The notes under the pieces were generated by a model. The model was not told the origin of the DNA. It saw only the letters and a list, made by a program, of their open reading frames with translations, and searched no databases. Positions 1 to 8,476 of a stretch of 64,000 nt of DNA are shown here, piece after piece. Each line of letters opens with the position of its first letter. The stretch's first letter is position 1. The DNA is taken from assembly GCF_900187385.1 (NCBI RefSeq), contig NZ_FYEY01000001.1, positions 1,736,001 through 1,800,000 on the forward strand, given 5' to 3'. A program made the position numbers and the translations under genes. The stretch comes from Streptomyces sp. 2114.4. GTDB taxonomy: Bacteria > Actinomycetota > Actinomycetes > Streptomycetales > Streptomycetaceae.

Positions 1-219
1 GGCCACATTGATATGGCCGAGCACCTTGGTGCCCATGAAGCCGCCGGCGTAGCTCGACAGCAGCACGTACCCGAGGTACCAGAGGATGAAGGCGACGGTC
101 AGCGGGAAGGCGAACGAGCGGTGTGCGCGGCGGAGTTCATCGAATTCCGCACTCGACTGCACCTGGATGTAGTCGGGCGGCTCATGCGTCCCCGGGTCGA
201 GGGTCGGTGCGGCGCTCAC
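1..219 (-). CDS. DUF485 family membrane protein (partial, runs off the left edge)
   Basis: Seen: a GTG start at 219 with AGGAGA just upstream, then 73 codons to the window edge. After about 25 hydrophilic residues comes the family-like stretch ELRRAHRSFAFPLTVAFILW followed by YLGYVLLSSYAGGFMG, the first part of a two-helix membrane protein. Known: DUF485 proteins (E. coli YjcH) are encoded directly upstream of acetate or monocarboxylate sodium:solute symporters (ActP/MctP) and are thought to assist them. Inferred: the permease gene should follow just outside the window on the same strand. A CRP-like site lies about 87 bp upstream. The protein is truncated only by the window, not by mutation. 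Confidence 0.85.
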   Translation of the reverse strand, partial: MSAAPTLDPGTHEPPDYIQVQSSAEFDELRRAHRSFAFPLTVAFILWYLGYVLLSSYAGGFMGTKVLGHINVA

Positions 220-305
220 GGAATCTCCTGACGCGAAGGGGCGGGCCCGGGCCGGTCCGGCGGATCGGCCCGGGAGGAGCCCGGCCGGCGGTAAAGCTCA
301 CGTAA

Positions 306-319
306 GTGATCTGGATCAC
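306..319. promoter_or_regulatory. CRP-like binding site upstream of the DUF485/permease operon
   Basis: The sequence GTGA-TCTGGA-TCAC is a perfect dyad in the core of the CRP/Crp consensus (GTGA-N6-TCAC). It sits 87 bp upstream of the GTG start of the DUF485 gene and about 510 bp upstream of the divergent protease. Known: the acs-yjcH-actP operon of E. coli is CRP-activated, and Streptomyces has a Crp protein with a similar motif. That this site controls the operon is inferred. Confidence 0.5.
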
Positions 320-490
320 GCATCGTAGAGGCGCATCAGACGATACGACAGGGGTCCGTTGGTTGAATCCCAGAAGAAACCGGGGGAATGCCCGCGCCGG
401 ACCGCCACCGCGCGCGGGGCGCTTCGTTGAGCCCGGTGTGAATCCGCCGCCACAGCAGGCCCCGCAGCCCCCCGTTCCCCACCGGCGCCC

Positions 491-682
491 CTACGGCAGC
501 ATCCGGCTGCCGGCGCCGCTCCCCCTCGCCCCGTCGGAGCCGCGGCCGGGGACGGCCGCCGCCGCGCGCCGCTGGTACGGACCGCGGATCGCGCTGCCCC
601 CGCTGAGCATCACCACCCTGCGACGCGACGGCTGACCGGGCCGGAAGGCGTCCAAGACGGCCGACATCGGCTGACGCGCCAT
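491..682 (-). CDS. possible small protein of unknown function (63 aa)
   Basis: An ATG at 682 is preceded by AGGAG at a 10-base spacing, and the frame stays open for 63 codons. The product starts MARQPMSAVLDAFRPGQ and is rich in Arg, Gly and Ala, without a domain, signal peptide or membrane segment that I recognise. A proline-rich frame on the other strand (GTG at 438 to stop at 635) covers the same DNA and shares its GC-rich third positions, so codon bias cannot decide between them. The ribosome site is the main argument for this strand. The rest of the 220-830 gap holds the CRP-like site and the protease promoter region, with nothing else recognised. Confidence 0.3.
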   Translation of the reverse strand: MARQPMSAVLDAFRPGQPSRRRVVMLSGGSAIRGPYQRRAAAAVPGRGSDGARGSGAGSRMLP

Positions 683-830
683 CAATTTCACACTCCTGGC
701 GGGTTTTCTCCCCGTTTTTTCTCCGAAGTCCATTGCTGCACACGAGTGGTCGCCGATAACTTCACTTCTCATTGCAACCGCCCGTGCGCAACCCGCGCCC
801 GGGCGGTCTCACGGATGATGTGGAGTATCC

Positions 831-2345
831 ATGGCACATCCCCGATCCAGACGCATGCGGGCGCTGGCCGTACCGCTCGGCCTGGCTCTGACCGCGTCCC
901 TCGGCTTTCTCCCGAACACGGCCACCGCCGCGTCCCAGGACTCCGCCCCGGCCGCAGCGGCCCCGGCCGACGGCCCGCTGCTGTCGTACGTCGTGAACAC
1001 CACGCCCGGCCATGCCGTGGTCGGCAAGGTGGAGAAGGCGATAGCCAAGGCCGGCGGGAAGGTGGTCATCGCCCATGAACAAATAGGCGTGATCGTCGTC
1101 CACTCGGCCAACCCCCAGTTCGCCACCACCCTGCGCACGGTGCCCGGTGTGCAGTCGGCGGGCGCGACCCGCACCGCGCCGCTGAAGGCGCAGGGCACCA
1201 CCGACATCGGCAAGCCGCAGAAGATCGACCTGCCGAAATCCCAGCTGGCGGCGGCCGGCAAGGCGGCGAAGGCGAACGGCGAGGAGCCGCTCGAACCGCT
1301 GCAGTGGGACCTGCCCGCCATCAAGGCCGACCAGGCCGCGAAGGTGAACCCGGGCAGCAGGAAGGTCACCGTCGGCATCATCGACACCGGGGTGGACGAC
1401 ACCCACCCCGATCTGAAGGCCAACTTCTCGGCGAAGCAGTCCGCCAACTGCGTGGGCGGCGTGGCCGACACCACCAAGGGCGCCTGGCGCCCCTGGAACC
1501 CGGACGAGGACTACCACGGCACCCATGTCGCGGGCACGATCGCCGCGGCCCGCAACGGTGTCGGCGTGGCGGGTGTCGCGCCGGGCGTGAAGATCTCCGC
1601 CCTCAAGGTCAGCGAGCCGGAGACGAGCCTCTTCTACGCCGAGAGCGTGGTGTGCGCCTTCGTCTTCGCGGCCGATCACGGCGTCGCGGTCACGAACAAC
1701 AGCTATTACGTCGACCCGTGGATGTTCAACTGCAAGGACGACGCCGACCAGGCCGCCATCATCGACGCGGTCGGCCGTGCGGCGAGCTACGCCCAGCGCA
1801 AGGGCGTGCTCAACATCGCCGCGGCGGGCAACTCCGGCCTCAACCTGGCGGCCCCCCAGCTGCCGGACACCTCCAGCCCGAACGACTCCACCCCGGTCGA
1901 GCGCACCATCAACCCGAAGACCTGCTGGGACGTTCCCACCCAGCTGCCGGGCACGGTGACGGTCGCGGCGGCGGGCGTCAACAAGCTCAAGTCGTACTAC
2001 TCGAACTACGGCCTCGGCCAGATCGATGTGTCCGCACCGGGCGGCGACTCGCGGCAGGTGCCCGAACTGCCCGCCAAGAACGGCAACATCCTCTCCACCA
2101 TGCCGGGCGGTGACTGGGCCTACCTGGCCGGCACGTCCATGGCGACCCCGCACGTCGCGGGCGTCGCGGCACTGCTCAAGAGCACCCACCCGAAGTCCAG
2201 CCCGCAGGAGATCCAGTGGCTCCTCAAGGAGCAGGCGGACAACCCCGGCTGCTCCACGGGTGACGCGACCTGCACCGGCACCAAGCATGTCAACAGCCAC
2301 TTCGGCTACGGCATCGTCGATGCGCTGGACGCGGTGAAGAAGTAA
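831..2345 (+). CDS. secreted S8 family subtilisin-like serine protease
   Basis: 504 aa. Residues 1-33 are a Sec signal peptide (Arg-rich N terminus, hydrophobic core, cleavage near ATA-AS). A propeptide-like region runs to about residue 150 and the peptidase S8 domain follows. The catalytic triad is clear: Asp in GIIDTGVDDTHPDL (about D185), His in HGTHVAGT (about H229) and Ser in GTSMATPHVAG (about S436), with the oxyanion Asn in AAAGNSG. Four or more Cys lie in the catalytic domain, which suggests disulfides as expected for an exported enzyme. The ATG at 831 is preceded by GGAG. The gene stands alone and converges on the MerR gene downstream. It probably degrades extracellular protein; the substrate is unknown. 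Confidence 0.95.
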   Translation: MAHPRSRRMRALAVPLGLALTASLGFLPNTATAASQDSAPAAAAPADGPLLSYVVNTTPGHAVVGKVEKAIAKAGGKVVIAHEQIGVIVVHSANPQFATTLRTVPGVQSAGATRTAPLKAQGTTDIGKPQKIDLPKSQLAAAGKAAKANGEEPLEPLQWDLPAIKADQAAKVNPGSRKVTVGIIDTGVDDTHPDLKANFSAKQSANCVGGVADTTKGAWRPWNPDEDYHGTHVAGTIAAARNGVGVAGVAPGVKISALKVSEPETSLFYAESVVCAFVFAADHGVAVTNNSYYVDPWMFNCKDDADQAAIIDAVGRAASYAQRKGVLNIAAAGNSGLNLAAPQLPDTSSPNDSTPVERTINPKTCWDVPTQLPGTVTVAAAGVNKLKSYYSNYGLGQIDVSAPGGDSRQVPELPAKNGNILSTMPGGDWAYLAGTSMATPHVAGVAALLKSTHPKSSPQEIQWLLKEQADNPGCSTGDATCTGTKHVNSHFGYGIVDALDAVKK

Positions 2346-3422
2346 CTCCCGGACTTTTTCGGGAAGGTGCGGGGGAGGGTCGGGTGGTGTGCCACCCGGC
2401 CCTTTGCCGTGCGGGTGGTGCGGGCGGCCCGGGGCGGGCCGGCCGGTGACGGTGCACAGCAACTGCCAGTAGCGCTCGACGGCCGGCTCGGCGGCGGTCT
2501 CCAGTTGTTCCAGCAGCCGGCCGCGGGCCTGCGGGCCGTCCTCGGCGGGCGGGTCGGGGGTGCCGGCCTGGGTGGGAAGCCAGGCGGCGATCAGCTCGGC
2601 GAGGAAGGGCTCGGCGGCCGGGGAATCGGGGGCGATGCCGGCCGTGACGGCCTCCTCGCCGCGCAGCCGCATCAGCTCCGCGACGCGCACGGCGGCCTGT
2701 TGCTGCGCGGCTTGTTCCTGTGCAGCCTGTTCCTGTGCGGCCGGGGCCGCCTTCCCCGCGGCGGTCGCCTCCCCCGCGGGGCGCGCCCCGCTCGCCGCCG
2801 GCCCGGTACGCGCGCTGTACTCGGCCAGCCGGCGCAGCGCCGCCCGTAGTTCCGGCCCCCGGACCAGGGCGGTCAGTGCGGTCCAGGCGTCGACCTGCTC
2901 GGGGGTGGGGTCGTCCGGCAGGTCGGGGACGGCGGCCAGCAGACCGCTGCGGTAGTCGGGGGCGTGCACACCGTCGAGGGCGTCCTCGATGACATCCGTG
3001 AGGATGCGGCGGCGTTCCGGGTCCGACAGGCGGGCCAGTTCGGTCATGGTCGGCAGCTCCTCCTCTGCTGCGCTCCCCCGCCTGGCCACCGACCGCAGCA
3101 CGGCGCGCCGCAACTGCAGGGTGCCGATCTGCGCGTCCAGGGCGTCCGCCCACTGCGCGGCCGTCTCGGCGACGGTGCTCTCGCGGTGCAGCACGGAGCG
3201 GATCGCCGCCAGTCCGATGCCCAGGTCGCGCAGGCTGCGCACGATCTCCAGGCGGGCCGGGGCGTCCGCGCCGTACAGCCGGTAGCCCGCGGGGGTGCGG
3301 GCGGCGGGCGGCAGCAGGCCCTGGTCCGACCAACTCCTGATGGTCTTGACCGGAACGCCGGTCAGGCGCGCCAGCGCGCCGATGGTGAGCAGGCCCGTGC
3401 CGTCCTCGTACATGCCGTCCAC
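2346..3422 (-). CDS. MerR family transcriptional regulator, 3' end undefined (no stop before the opposing gene)
   Basis: The N terminus TIGALARLTGVPVKTIRSWS followed by DQGLLPPAARTPAGYRLYG is a classic MerR winged-helix domain. It is followed by a dimerisation coiled coil and a long C-terminal region with a Gln/Ala repeat (AAQEQAAQEQAAQQQAA) and the segment AVERYWQLLCTVTGRP, which looks like the natural C terminus. I prefer the GTG at 3422 because GGGAG lies 8 bases upstream; ATG 3413 is the alternative. No in-frame stop appears before the frame enters the convergent protease gene; it stays open to 762. I have stopped the feature at the protease stop codon. The true end was probably near 2400 and has been lost by mutation or an error. 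Its target is unknown. Confidence 0.7.
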
Positions 3423-3447
3423 TCTCGGGTCTCCCACGGGGGGAGAC

Positions 3448-4164
3448 TCAAGCGGCGGTGCCGCCGGCCACCTCGGCCCGCGCCGCACCGGTCTCCGGTG
3501 CGGGCCGGGGAGCGGTGCCGGCCGCGCGCAGCACACCGCCGGCCAGCGCGTACTGGGCCGCAAGATAGGTGAACATGATGCAGAACTGCGGGGCGGGCAA
3601 CTGCGGCCAGTGGGCGATGCCGCTGGCGATCAGGGTGTCGGAGAGGAGGAAGAGCAGTCCGCCGGCGGCGGCCGGCAGGCCCGCCCGGAGCGCGCCGAAC
3701 GCCATCGCGGTGAGCAGCAGGCTGTAGCCGGCGACCGGGATCCGCAGGCCGGCCGGGAGGTCCGGCCACAGGAGCACCACCGTGCCGGCGAGCAGCGCGG
3801 CATACGCAGCGGCAACGGCGACCGTACGCCCCCGCCGTCCGGCCCCGGGCGCCGCCCCGTGCCGGGCGAACAGCAGCAGATAGCAGACGTGTCCGGCGGC
3901 GAACGAGCCCATCCCCACCAGGAAGGCGACGTCCCCGCCGATCTGGAGGAAGGTGTCCCCGCCGCAGCCGCACAGCAGCGCACCGGCGAGCAGCGGGGGA
4001 CCGCCGCGCGCCAGCGCGTAGGCGGCGAGCACCGGCATCAGCGCGGGCTTGGTGAGCTGCCCGACGGCCGGGACGCCGCCGAGCAGCGCGCCCAGGTGCA
4101 CGACGGCCAGTGCGGCGAAGACCCACAGCAGGGGCCGGACGGCCCGCGGCCACCGTGCCCTCAT
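3448..4164 (-). CDS. YhhN/TMEM86 family lysoplasmalogenase-like membrane protein
   Basis: 238 aa with about eight hydrophobic helices. The family signatures are present: LTKPALMPVL (residues about 37-46), CGGDTFLQ with Asp about 70, and LLSDTLIA in the seventh helix; the conserved acidic residues are the proposed catalytic ones. Known: TMEM86 proteins hydrolyse the vinyl-ether bond of lysoplasmalogens. In Streptomyces the physiological substrate is not established. The ATG at 4164 overlaps the stop of the upstream sterol-desaturase-like gene (ATGA), so the two are translationally coupled and probably act together on ether or modified lipids. Confidence 0.85.
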   Translation of the reverse strand: MRARWPRAVRPLLWVFAALAVVHLGALLGGVPAVGQLTKPALMPVLAAYALARGGPPLLAGALLCGCGGDTFLQIGGDVAFLVGMGSFAAGHVCYLLLFARHGAAPGAGRRGRTVAVAAAYAALLAGTVVLLWPDLPAGLRIPVAGYSLLLTAMAFGALRAGLPAAAGGLLFLLSDTLIASGIAHWPQLPAPQFCIMFTYLAAQYALAGGVLRAAGTAPRPAPETGAARAEVAGGTAA

Positions 4165-5084
4165 GCGGCCGGCTCCCCGACGGAGGCGCGCGCCTCGGCC
4201 TCCGGCCGCCCGGCCGTCGGGGCCTGCCCCGCGGCGGCCCGCCCGGCCGGCTGCCAGCCCGGCCCGCGGAACACCCGCCCGGCGCGCTCGCGCCAGCTGT
4301 CCGCGGCCCGTAGGTCGCGCGCGATGGCGGCGTACTCATGGGTGGCCACCCGCAGCGGGTTGAAGGTCTTGATGTTCTTGGTGAGTCCGTAGACCGGCCG
4401 CTCGGTTTCGGCCACGAACGAGCCGAACATCCGGTCCCAGATGATCAGGATCCCGCCGAAGTTACGGTCCAGATAGCCGCCCTGCGAGGCGTGGTGGACC
4501 CGGTGGTGGGAGGGGGTGTTGAGCACGAACTCGAAGGGCCGGGGCAGTTTGTCGATCCGCTCGGTGTGCACCCAGAACTGGTAGACGAGGTTGGCGCCGG
4601 AGGTGAAGGCGATCACGGCCGGATGGACGCCGAGCGCGATCATCGGCACGTAGAAAGGCCAGACGGTCCAGGTCGTCCAAGGCTGCCGCAAGGCGGTGCT
4701 GAGGTTGAACTTCTCGCTGGAGTGGTGCACCACGTGGCAGGCCCACAGGACACGGATGACGTGGTGGCCACGGTGCGACCAGTAGTAGAAGAAGTCCTGG
4801 GCGAGCTGCATCAGGGGCAGCGTCCACCACAGCACGGGGATCCGCAGGGGGGTGAGGGCGTACACCGCGGCGTAGATCGCCACGATGGGGATCTTCCACA
4901 GCGCGTCGAACACGAGGCTGCCCAGGCCCATGCCGACGCTGGTGGCGGCGTCCTTGGCCTCGTAGCCCGCCGCCTCCTCGTCGGGATGGAGGCGGTAGCT
5001 CACCATCTCGATCACGGCGAGCAGGACGAAGGCCGGTATGGACCACAACAGGACATCGGGCAGGTGCGGCATGTCCCGCACCAT
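4161..5084 (-). CDS. sterol desaturase/fatty acid hydroxylase family protein
   Basis: 307 aa from ATG 5084. A membrane di-iron oxygenase of the FA_hydroxylase family: histidine clusters HRGHH (about 104-108), HVVHH (about 117-121), WVHTE (about 173) and HHRVHH (about 193-198) are spaced as in the family, set among four or so membrane helices. These histidines bind two irons used to hydroxylate or desaturate lipid chains. The C-terminal 40 residues are Ala/Arg/Pro-rich and probably disordered. No clear ribosome site precedes 5084; ATG 5072 is an alternative. The gene is divergent from peptidase E and overlaps the YhhN gene by ATGA. Confidence 0.85.
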   Translation of the reverse strand: MVRDMPHLPDVLLWSIPAFVLLAVIEMVSYRLHPDEEAAGYEAKDAATSVGMGLGSLVFDALWKIPIVAIYAAVYALTPLRIPVLWWTLPLMQLAQDFFYYWSHRGHHVIRVLWACHVVHHSSEKFNLSTALRQPWTTWTVWPFYVPMIALGVHPAVIAFTSGANLVYQFWVHTERIDKLPRPFEFVLNTPSHHRVHHASQGGYLDRNFGGILIIWDRMFGSFVAETERPVYGLTKNIKTFNPLRVATHEYAAIARDLRAADSWRERAGRVFRGPGWQPAGRAAAGQAPTAGRPEAEARASVGEPAA

Positions 5085-5203
5085 AAAGGCGTGGACGGCG
5101 GTGCCGCTAGGGGTTGTTACTGAGAAGTATGTAAGACGTGCCGTCAGCTGCGCCGCGACGACGGCCCGGCGGCAGGTCCCCCGACGCCCGGAATCGAGGT
5201 CCC

Positions 5204-5908
5204 ATGACCCGCACACCCACGATCGCCCTGCTCGGCGGCGGCTTCTCCGACGACCCCGACACCCTGCTGGACGACGTCGTCCTGGAGAGGGCCGGCCGGC
5301 CCCGGCCGAAGGTCTACTTCCTGCCGACCGCGAGCGGTGACGCACCGGGATATATCGAGAAGTTCCACGCGGCGTTCGCCGGGCGCGGGTGCGAGCCGAG
5401 TCATCTGGAGCTGTTCCGGCGCACCGTGACCGATCTGCGGTCCTTCGTCCTCGCCCAGGACATCGTCTATGTCGGCGGCGGCAACACCGCCAACATGCTT
5501 GCCGTCTGGCGGGTGCACGGCCTGGACGCGATCCTGCGCGAGGCGTACGCGGCAGGGGTGGTGCTGTGCGGCATCAGCGCCGGGGCCTGCTGCTGGTTCG
5601 AGAGCGCGTTCTCCGACTCCTTCGGCCCGCCCGTGCCGCTGGCCGACGGGCTGGGACTGCTGCCGGGCAGCCTGTGCCCGCACTACGACGGCGAACCGGA
5701 GCGCAGGCCCGGCTATCTCGCGGCGGTCAACGACCGTGCGCTGCCCGGGGGTTGGGCGGTCGATGACGGCGCCGCCGGGGTGTTCGCCGACGGCCGTCTG
5801 GTGGAGGTCGTCACCCGCAGACCGGGCGCCACGCTCCGCCGGGTGAGCGTCGGCGGGGACGGCTCGGTGGCGGAGGAGGCGCAGCCGGCGCGGCAACTGG
5901 GGGCGTAA
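5204..5908 (+). CDS. pepE: peptidase E, S51 family
   Basis: 234 aa, close to the usual length for alpha-aspartyl dipeptidase. It is a Rossmann-like alpha/beta protein with the nucleophile elbow GISAGACCW (Ser about 125), preceded by YVGGGNTANML, both typical of S51 peptidases, and LCPHYDGEPERRP further on. Known: these cytoplasmic enzymes cleave Asp-X dipeptides or cyanophycin-type products. The ATG at 5204 follows GAGG at 5 bases. About 120 bp of comparatively AT-richer DNA separates it from the divergent desaturase gene and should hold both promoters. Confidence 0.88.
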   Translation: MTRTPTIALLGGGFSDDPDTLLDDVVLERAGRPRPKVYFLPTASGDAPGYIEKFHAAFAGRGCEPSHLELFRRTVTDLRSFVLAQDIVYVGGGNTANMLAVWRVHGLDAILREAYAAGVVLCGISAGACCWFESAFSDSFGPPVPLADGLGLLPGSLCPHYDGEPERRPGYLAAVNDRALPGGWAVDDGAAGVFADGRLVEVVTRRPGATLRRVSVGGDGSVAEEAQPARQLGA

Positions 5909-6108
5909 GGGGTGCCTCCCCGCGGCTTTGGTGACCGGCTTCCGGCCCGCCGTCAACTTCGCTGCCGACCACGGAAAGAGGGGCGTTGTCGGCCTCCCCG
6001 CTGTCCGCCGTGGTGCCGGCCCCCGGGGCGCGTGGGGCCGTGCGACTACCCCCGCGCGCGCCACGCCGGTTCGGTGGCTGTCAGTGGTGGCCCGTATCCT
6101 CAGTGACC

Positions 6109-7146
6109 ATGCTCGAAGACCGTATGGCAGCAGCCGACCCGATCGCGCCGAAGATCGGGCAGCAGCCGGGCCCGCAGACGCCACCGGCTCCCTGGCCGTC
6201 CGCGTATCCCCAGGGGTACGCGGTGGTCGACGTCGAGACCACGGGCCTGGCCAGAGACGACCGGATCATCTCCGCCGCGGTGTACCAACTCGACGCACAG
6301 GGCGAGGTCCAGGACCACTGGTACACCCTCGTCAACCCGCAGCGGGACCCGGGGCCGGTCTGGATCCACGGTCTGACCAGCGCCGTGCTGGCCGATGCCC
6401 CGCTCTTCCCGGAGATCGTCCCGGAGCTGTCCCGGCGCCTGGCGGACCGGGTACTGGTCGCGCACAACGCGATGTTCGACTGGTCGATGATCGCCCGTGA
6501 GTACGCGCGCGCCGCGGCGACGGCACCGGTCCAGCAGCGGCTGTGCACCATCGCCCTGTCCAAGGAGCTGCGGCTCCCGCTGCCCAATCACAAGCTGGAA
6601 TCCCTCGCCGCCCATTACGGCGTGGTGCAGGAGCGCGCCCACCACGCGCTGGACGACGCCCGGGTGCTGGCCGAGGCGTTCCGTCCCGGTTTGCGGCGGG
6701 CCGCGCAGGAGAATCTGCGGCTGCCGCTGATGACCTGTCAGCCGCTGACGGAGTGGTCGGACGCCCCCGCGCCCCGGCAGCACGCCTCGGCATCGGCCTA
6801 CCGCCCCACGTCCTGGCGGCCCTCCCGTAAGCGCCCGGCGTGCCCGTACCCCAACCCGGGGCGCTACGAGGCGGGTGGCCGGCTCGTCCAGGGGATGCGG
6901 GTCGCCTTCTCCGGCGACACCTCCGTGGACCGCGAGCTGCTGGAGGACCGGGCCATCGAGGCCGGGCTCCATGTCGCCACGAGCCTGTCCCGGCTGACCA
7001 GCCTGCTGGTGACCAACGACCCCGACGCCCGGACCTCCAAGACGGCCAAGGCCGCCTCGTACGGCACGGTCGTGATCGATGAGGCGGCCTTCATGCAGCT
7101 GCTGCAGGATGTCGAGCCGGCGTCAGCGGCGCCTGCGTCCGGGTGA
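6109..7146 (+). CDS. DEDDh 3'-5' exonuclease with C-terminal BRCT domain (DNA polymerase III epsilon-like)
   Basis: 345 aa. The exonuclease domain begins at about residue 36 with VVDVETTGL (D41, E43), continues with HNAMFDW and ends with the Exo III motif HHALDDA, giving the four acidic residues and His of DEDDh enzymes. After a basic, Pro-rich linker (about 215-255) the final 90 residues (GMRVAFSGDTSVDRELLEDR onward) form a BRCT-like fold. Known: this domain pair occurs in actinobacterial epsilon-like nucleases assigned to DNA repair or proofreading. ATG 6109 is chosen because homology begins soon after; upstream in-frame starts add low-complexity sequence. The 200-bp gap before it holds nothing I recognise. 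Confidence 0.88.
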   Translation: MLEDRMAAADPIAPKIGQQPGPQTPPAPWPSAYPQGYAVVDVETTGLARDDRIISAAVYQLDAQGEVQDHWYTLVNPQRDPGPVWIHGLTSAVLADAPLFPEIVPELSRRLADRVLVAHNAMFDWSMIAREYARAAATAPVQQRLCTIALSKELRLPLPNHKLESLAAHYGVVQERAHHALDDARVLAEAFRPGLRRAAQENLRLPLMTCQPLTEWSDAPAPRQHASASAYRPTSWRPSRKRPACPYPNPGRYEAGGRLVQGMRVAFSGDTSVDRELLEDRAIEAGLHVATSLSRLTSLLVTNDPDARTSKTAKAASYGTVVIDEAAFMQLLQDVEPASAAPASG

Positions 7147-7209
7147 AGCCCGTCCAACACACCCGTCGGCACCTCGCCCCGCGGGGGCGCCGCCCGCACC
7201 CTGTGGCGC

Positions 7210-7443
7210 ATGGCACGTTGTGAGGTCTGCGGAAACGAATACGGCATGACATTCGAGGTGCACGCGCAGGGCGCGGTGCACGTCTTCGACTGTTTCGCCT
7301 GCGCCATCCACCGCATGGCGCCGATCTGTGAGCACTGCCGGTGCCAGATCATCGGCCAGGGCGTGGAAGCCGACGGACAGTGGTACTGCGGTGCGCACTG
7401 CGCCCGGTCGGACGGGAGGGTGGGCATCGTCGACCGGGTCTGA
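7210..7443 (+). CDS. small Cys-rich zinc-binding protein (77 aa)
   Basis: The product has four Cys pairs or near-pairs: CEVCGNEYG at the N terminus, CFACAIH in the middle, CEHCRCQI, and CGAHC near the end, plus several His. That spacing suggests one or two zinc ribbons or a LIM/metallothionein-like fold. There is no signal peptide or membrane helix, so it should be cytoplasmic. It lies between the exonuclease-BRCT gene and surf1 on the same strand. Function unknown; proteins of this type are often annotated as prokaryotic metallothionein-like in actinobacteria, but I cannot assign a metal-storage role. Confidence 0.75.
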   Translation: MARCEVCGNEYGMTFEVHAQGAVHVFDCFACAIHRMAPICEHCRCQIIGQGVEADGQWYCGAHCARSDGRVGIVDRV

Positions 7444-7555
7444 GCCGGAGGGCCCGCCCGGTCCGGGCCGGGTGGCCGCCCCTCCGGCCCCTCCCCCGGC
7501 CGCTTCCGGGGACCCCCGGCTCGGGGGCGGTGGAGGCCCGGGTACCGTCGAAGCC

Positions 7556-8422
7556 GTGTACCGCTTCCTGTTGTCCCGGCAGTGGGTGATCCTCACCCTC
7601 GTGGGTCTCGTGCTGATCCCCGTCATGATCAAGCTGGGCTTCTGGCAGCTCCACCGTCATGAACACAAGGTGGCGCAGAACCAGCTGATCGCGAGCAGCC
7701 TGGCCGCCAGGCCGGTCCCGGTCACCGAGCTGACCGCGCCCGGCCGGAGCCTGCCCCGCCACGACATGTGGCGCACGGTCACCGCCACCGGCACCTTCGA
7801 CACGGCGCACGAGGTCGTGGTCCGTCAGCGCACCGCCGCCGACGAGCAGAGCATCGGCTACTACGTCCTGACCCCGCTGGTCCTCGGCGACGGCCGGGCC
7901 GTGCTGGTCAACCGCGGCTGGATCTCGGCGGGCAACGACCTCACCAAGTTCCCGGACGTCCCACCCGCCCCCCAGGGCAAGGTCACCGTGACCGGCCGGA
8001 TGATGGCCGACGAGACCACCGCGGTCAGCGGTATCAAGGACACCAAGGGCCTGCCCGCCCGCCAGATCATGCTGATCAACAGCGAGGAGCAGGCGAAGCG
8101 GGTCGGCCGGCCGCTGCTCGGCGGCTATATCGAACAGACCGGGCCCAAGCCGCCCGGCGGCAAGCCGGAGCTGGTCCCCGAGCCGGACCACGACTCCATC
8201 GGGCCGCACATGGCGTATGCGGTCCAGTGGTGGCTGTTCGCGGCGGCGGTGCCGGTCGGCTGGGTGATCCTGGTCCGCCGGGAACACCGCGACCGGGTGG
8301 AGGCCGCCGCCAAGGAGAAGGAGGCAGCCGCGGCCGGACCGGACCCGGAGACTCCTGAGGCTGCCGATACTGCCGAGGCTCCGGAGGCGGACGACACGGC
8401 GTCGGTGCCGGCCACGTCGTAG
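7556..8422 (+). CDS. SURF1 family cytochrome c oxidase assembly protein
   Basis: 288 aa from GTG 7556. The topology is that of SURF1: one membrane helix near the N terminus (VILTLVGLVLIPVMIKLGFW, with the conserved GFWQL), a large extracytoplasmic domain containing VLVNRGWI, and a second helix near residue 225-245 (AYAVQWWLFAAAVPVGWVIL). Known: SURF1 proteins help insert heme a into aa3-type terminal oxidase. The C-terminal tail is acidic and Ala/Glu-rich and is probably disordered. The start is inferred from the family N terminus; the ribosome site is weak. Confidence 0.9.
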   Translation: MYRFLLSRQWVILTLVGLVLIPVMIKLGFWQLHRHEHKVAQNQLIASSLAARPVPVTELTAPGRSLPRHDMWRTVTATGTFDTAHEVVVRQRTAADEQSIGYYVLTPLVLGDGRAVLVNRGWISAGNDLTKFPDVPPAPQGKVTVTGRMMADETTAVSGIKDTKGLPARQIMLINSEEQAKRVGRPLLGGYIEQTGPKPPGGKPELVPEPDHDSIGPHMAYAVQWWLFAAAVPVGWVILVRREHRDRVEAAAKEKEAAAAGPDPETPEAADTAEAPEADDTASVPATS

Positions 8423-8476
8423 CCCGTACAGCCGCGACAGCGCGTGGCGCCCGCGCCGTGCGGGAAAAACCGCTGA

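Noticed and set aside
762..2345. Minus-strand frame open across the whole protease gene, as the 3' part of a 933-residue protein
   Set aside because: The plus strand encodes an unmistakable subtilisin with triad and signal peptide. The antisense frame is open because of base composition and has no recognisable protein beyond the MerR part.
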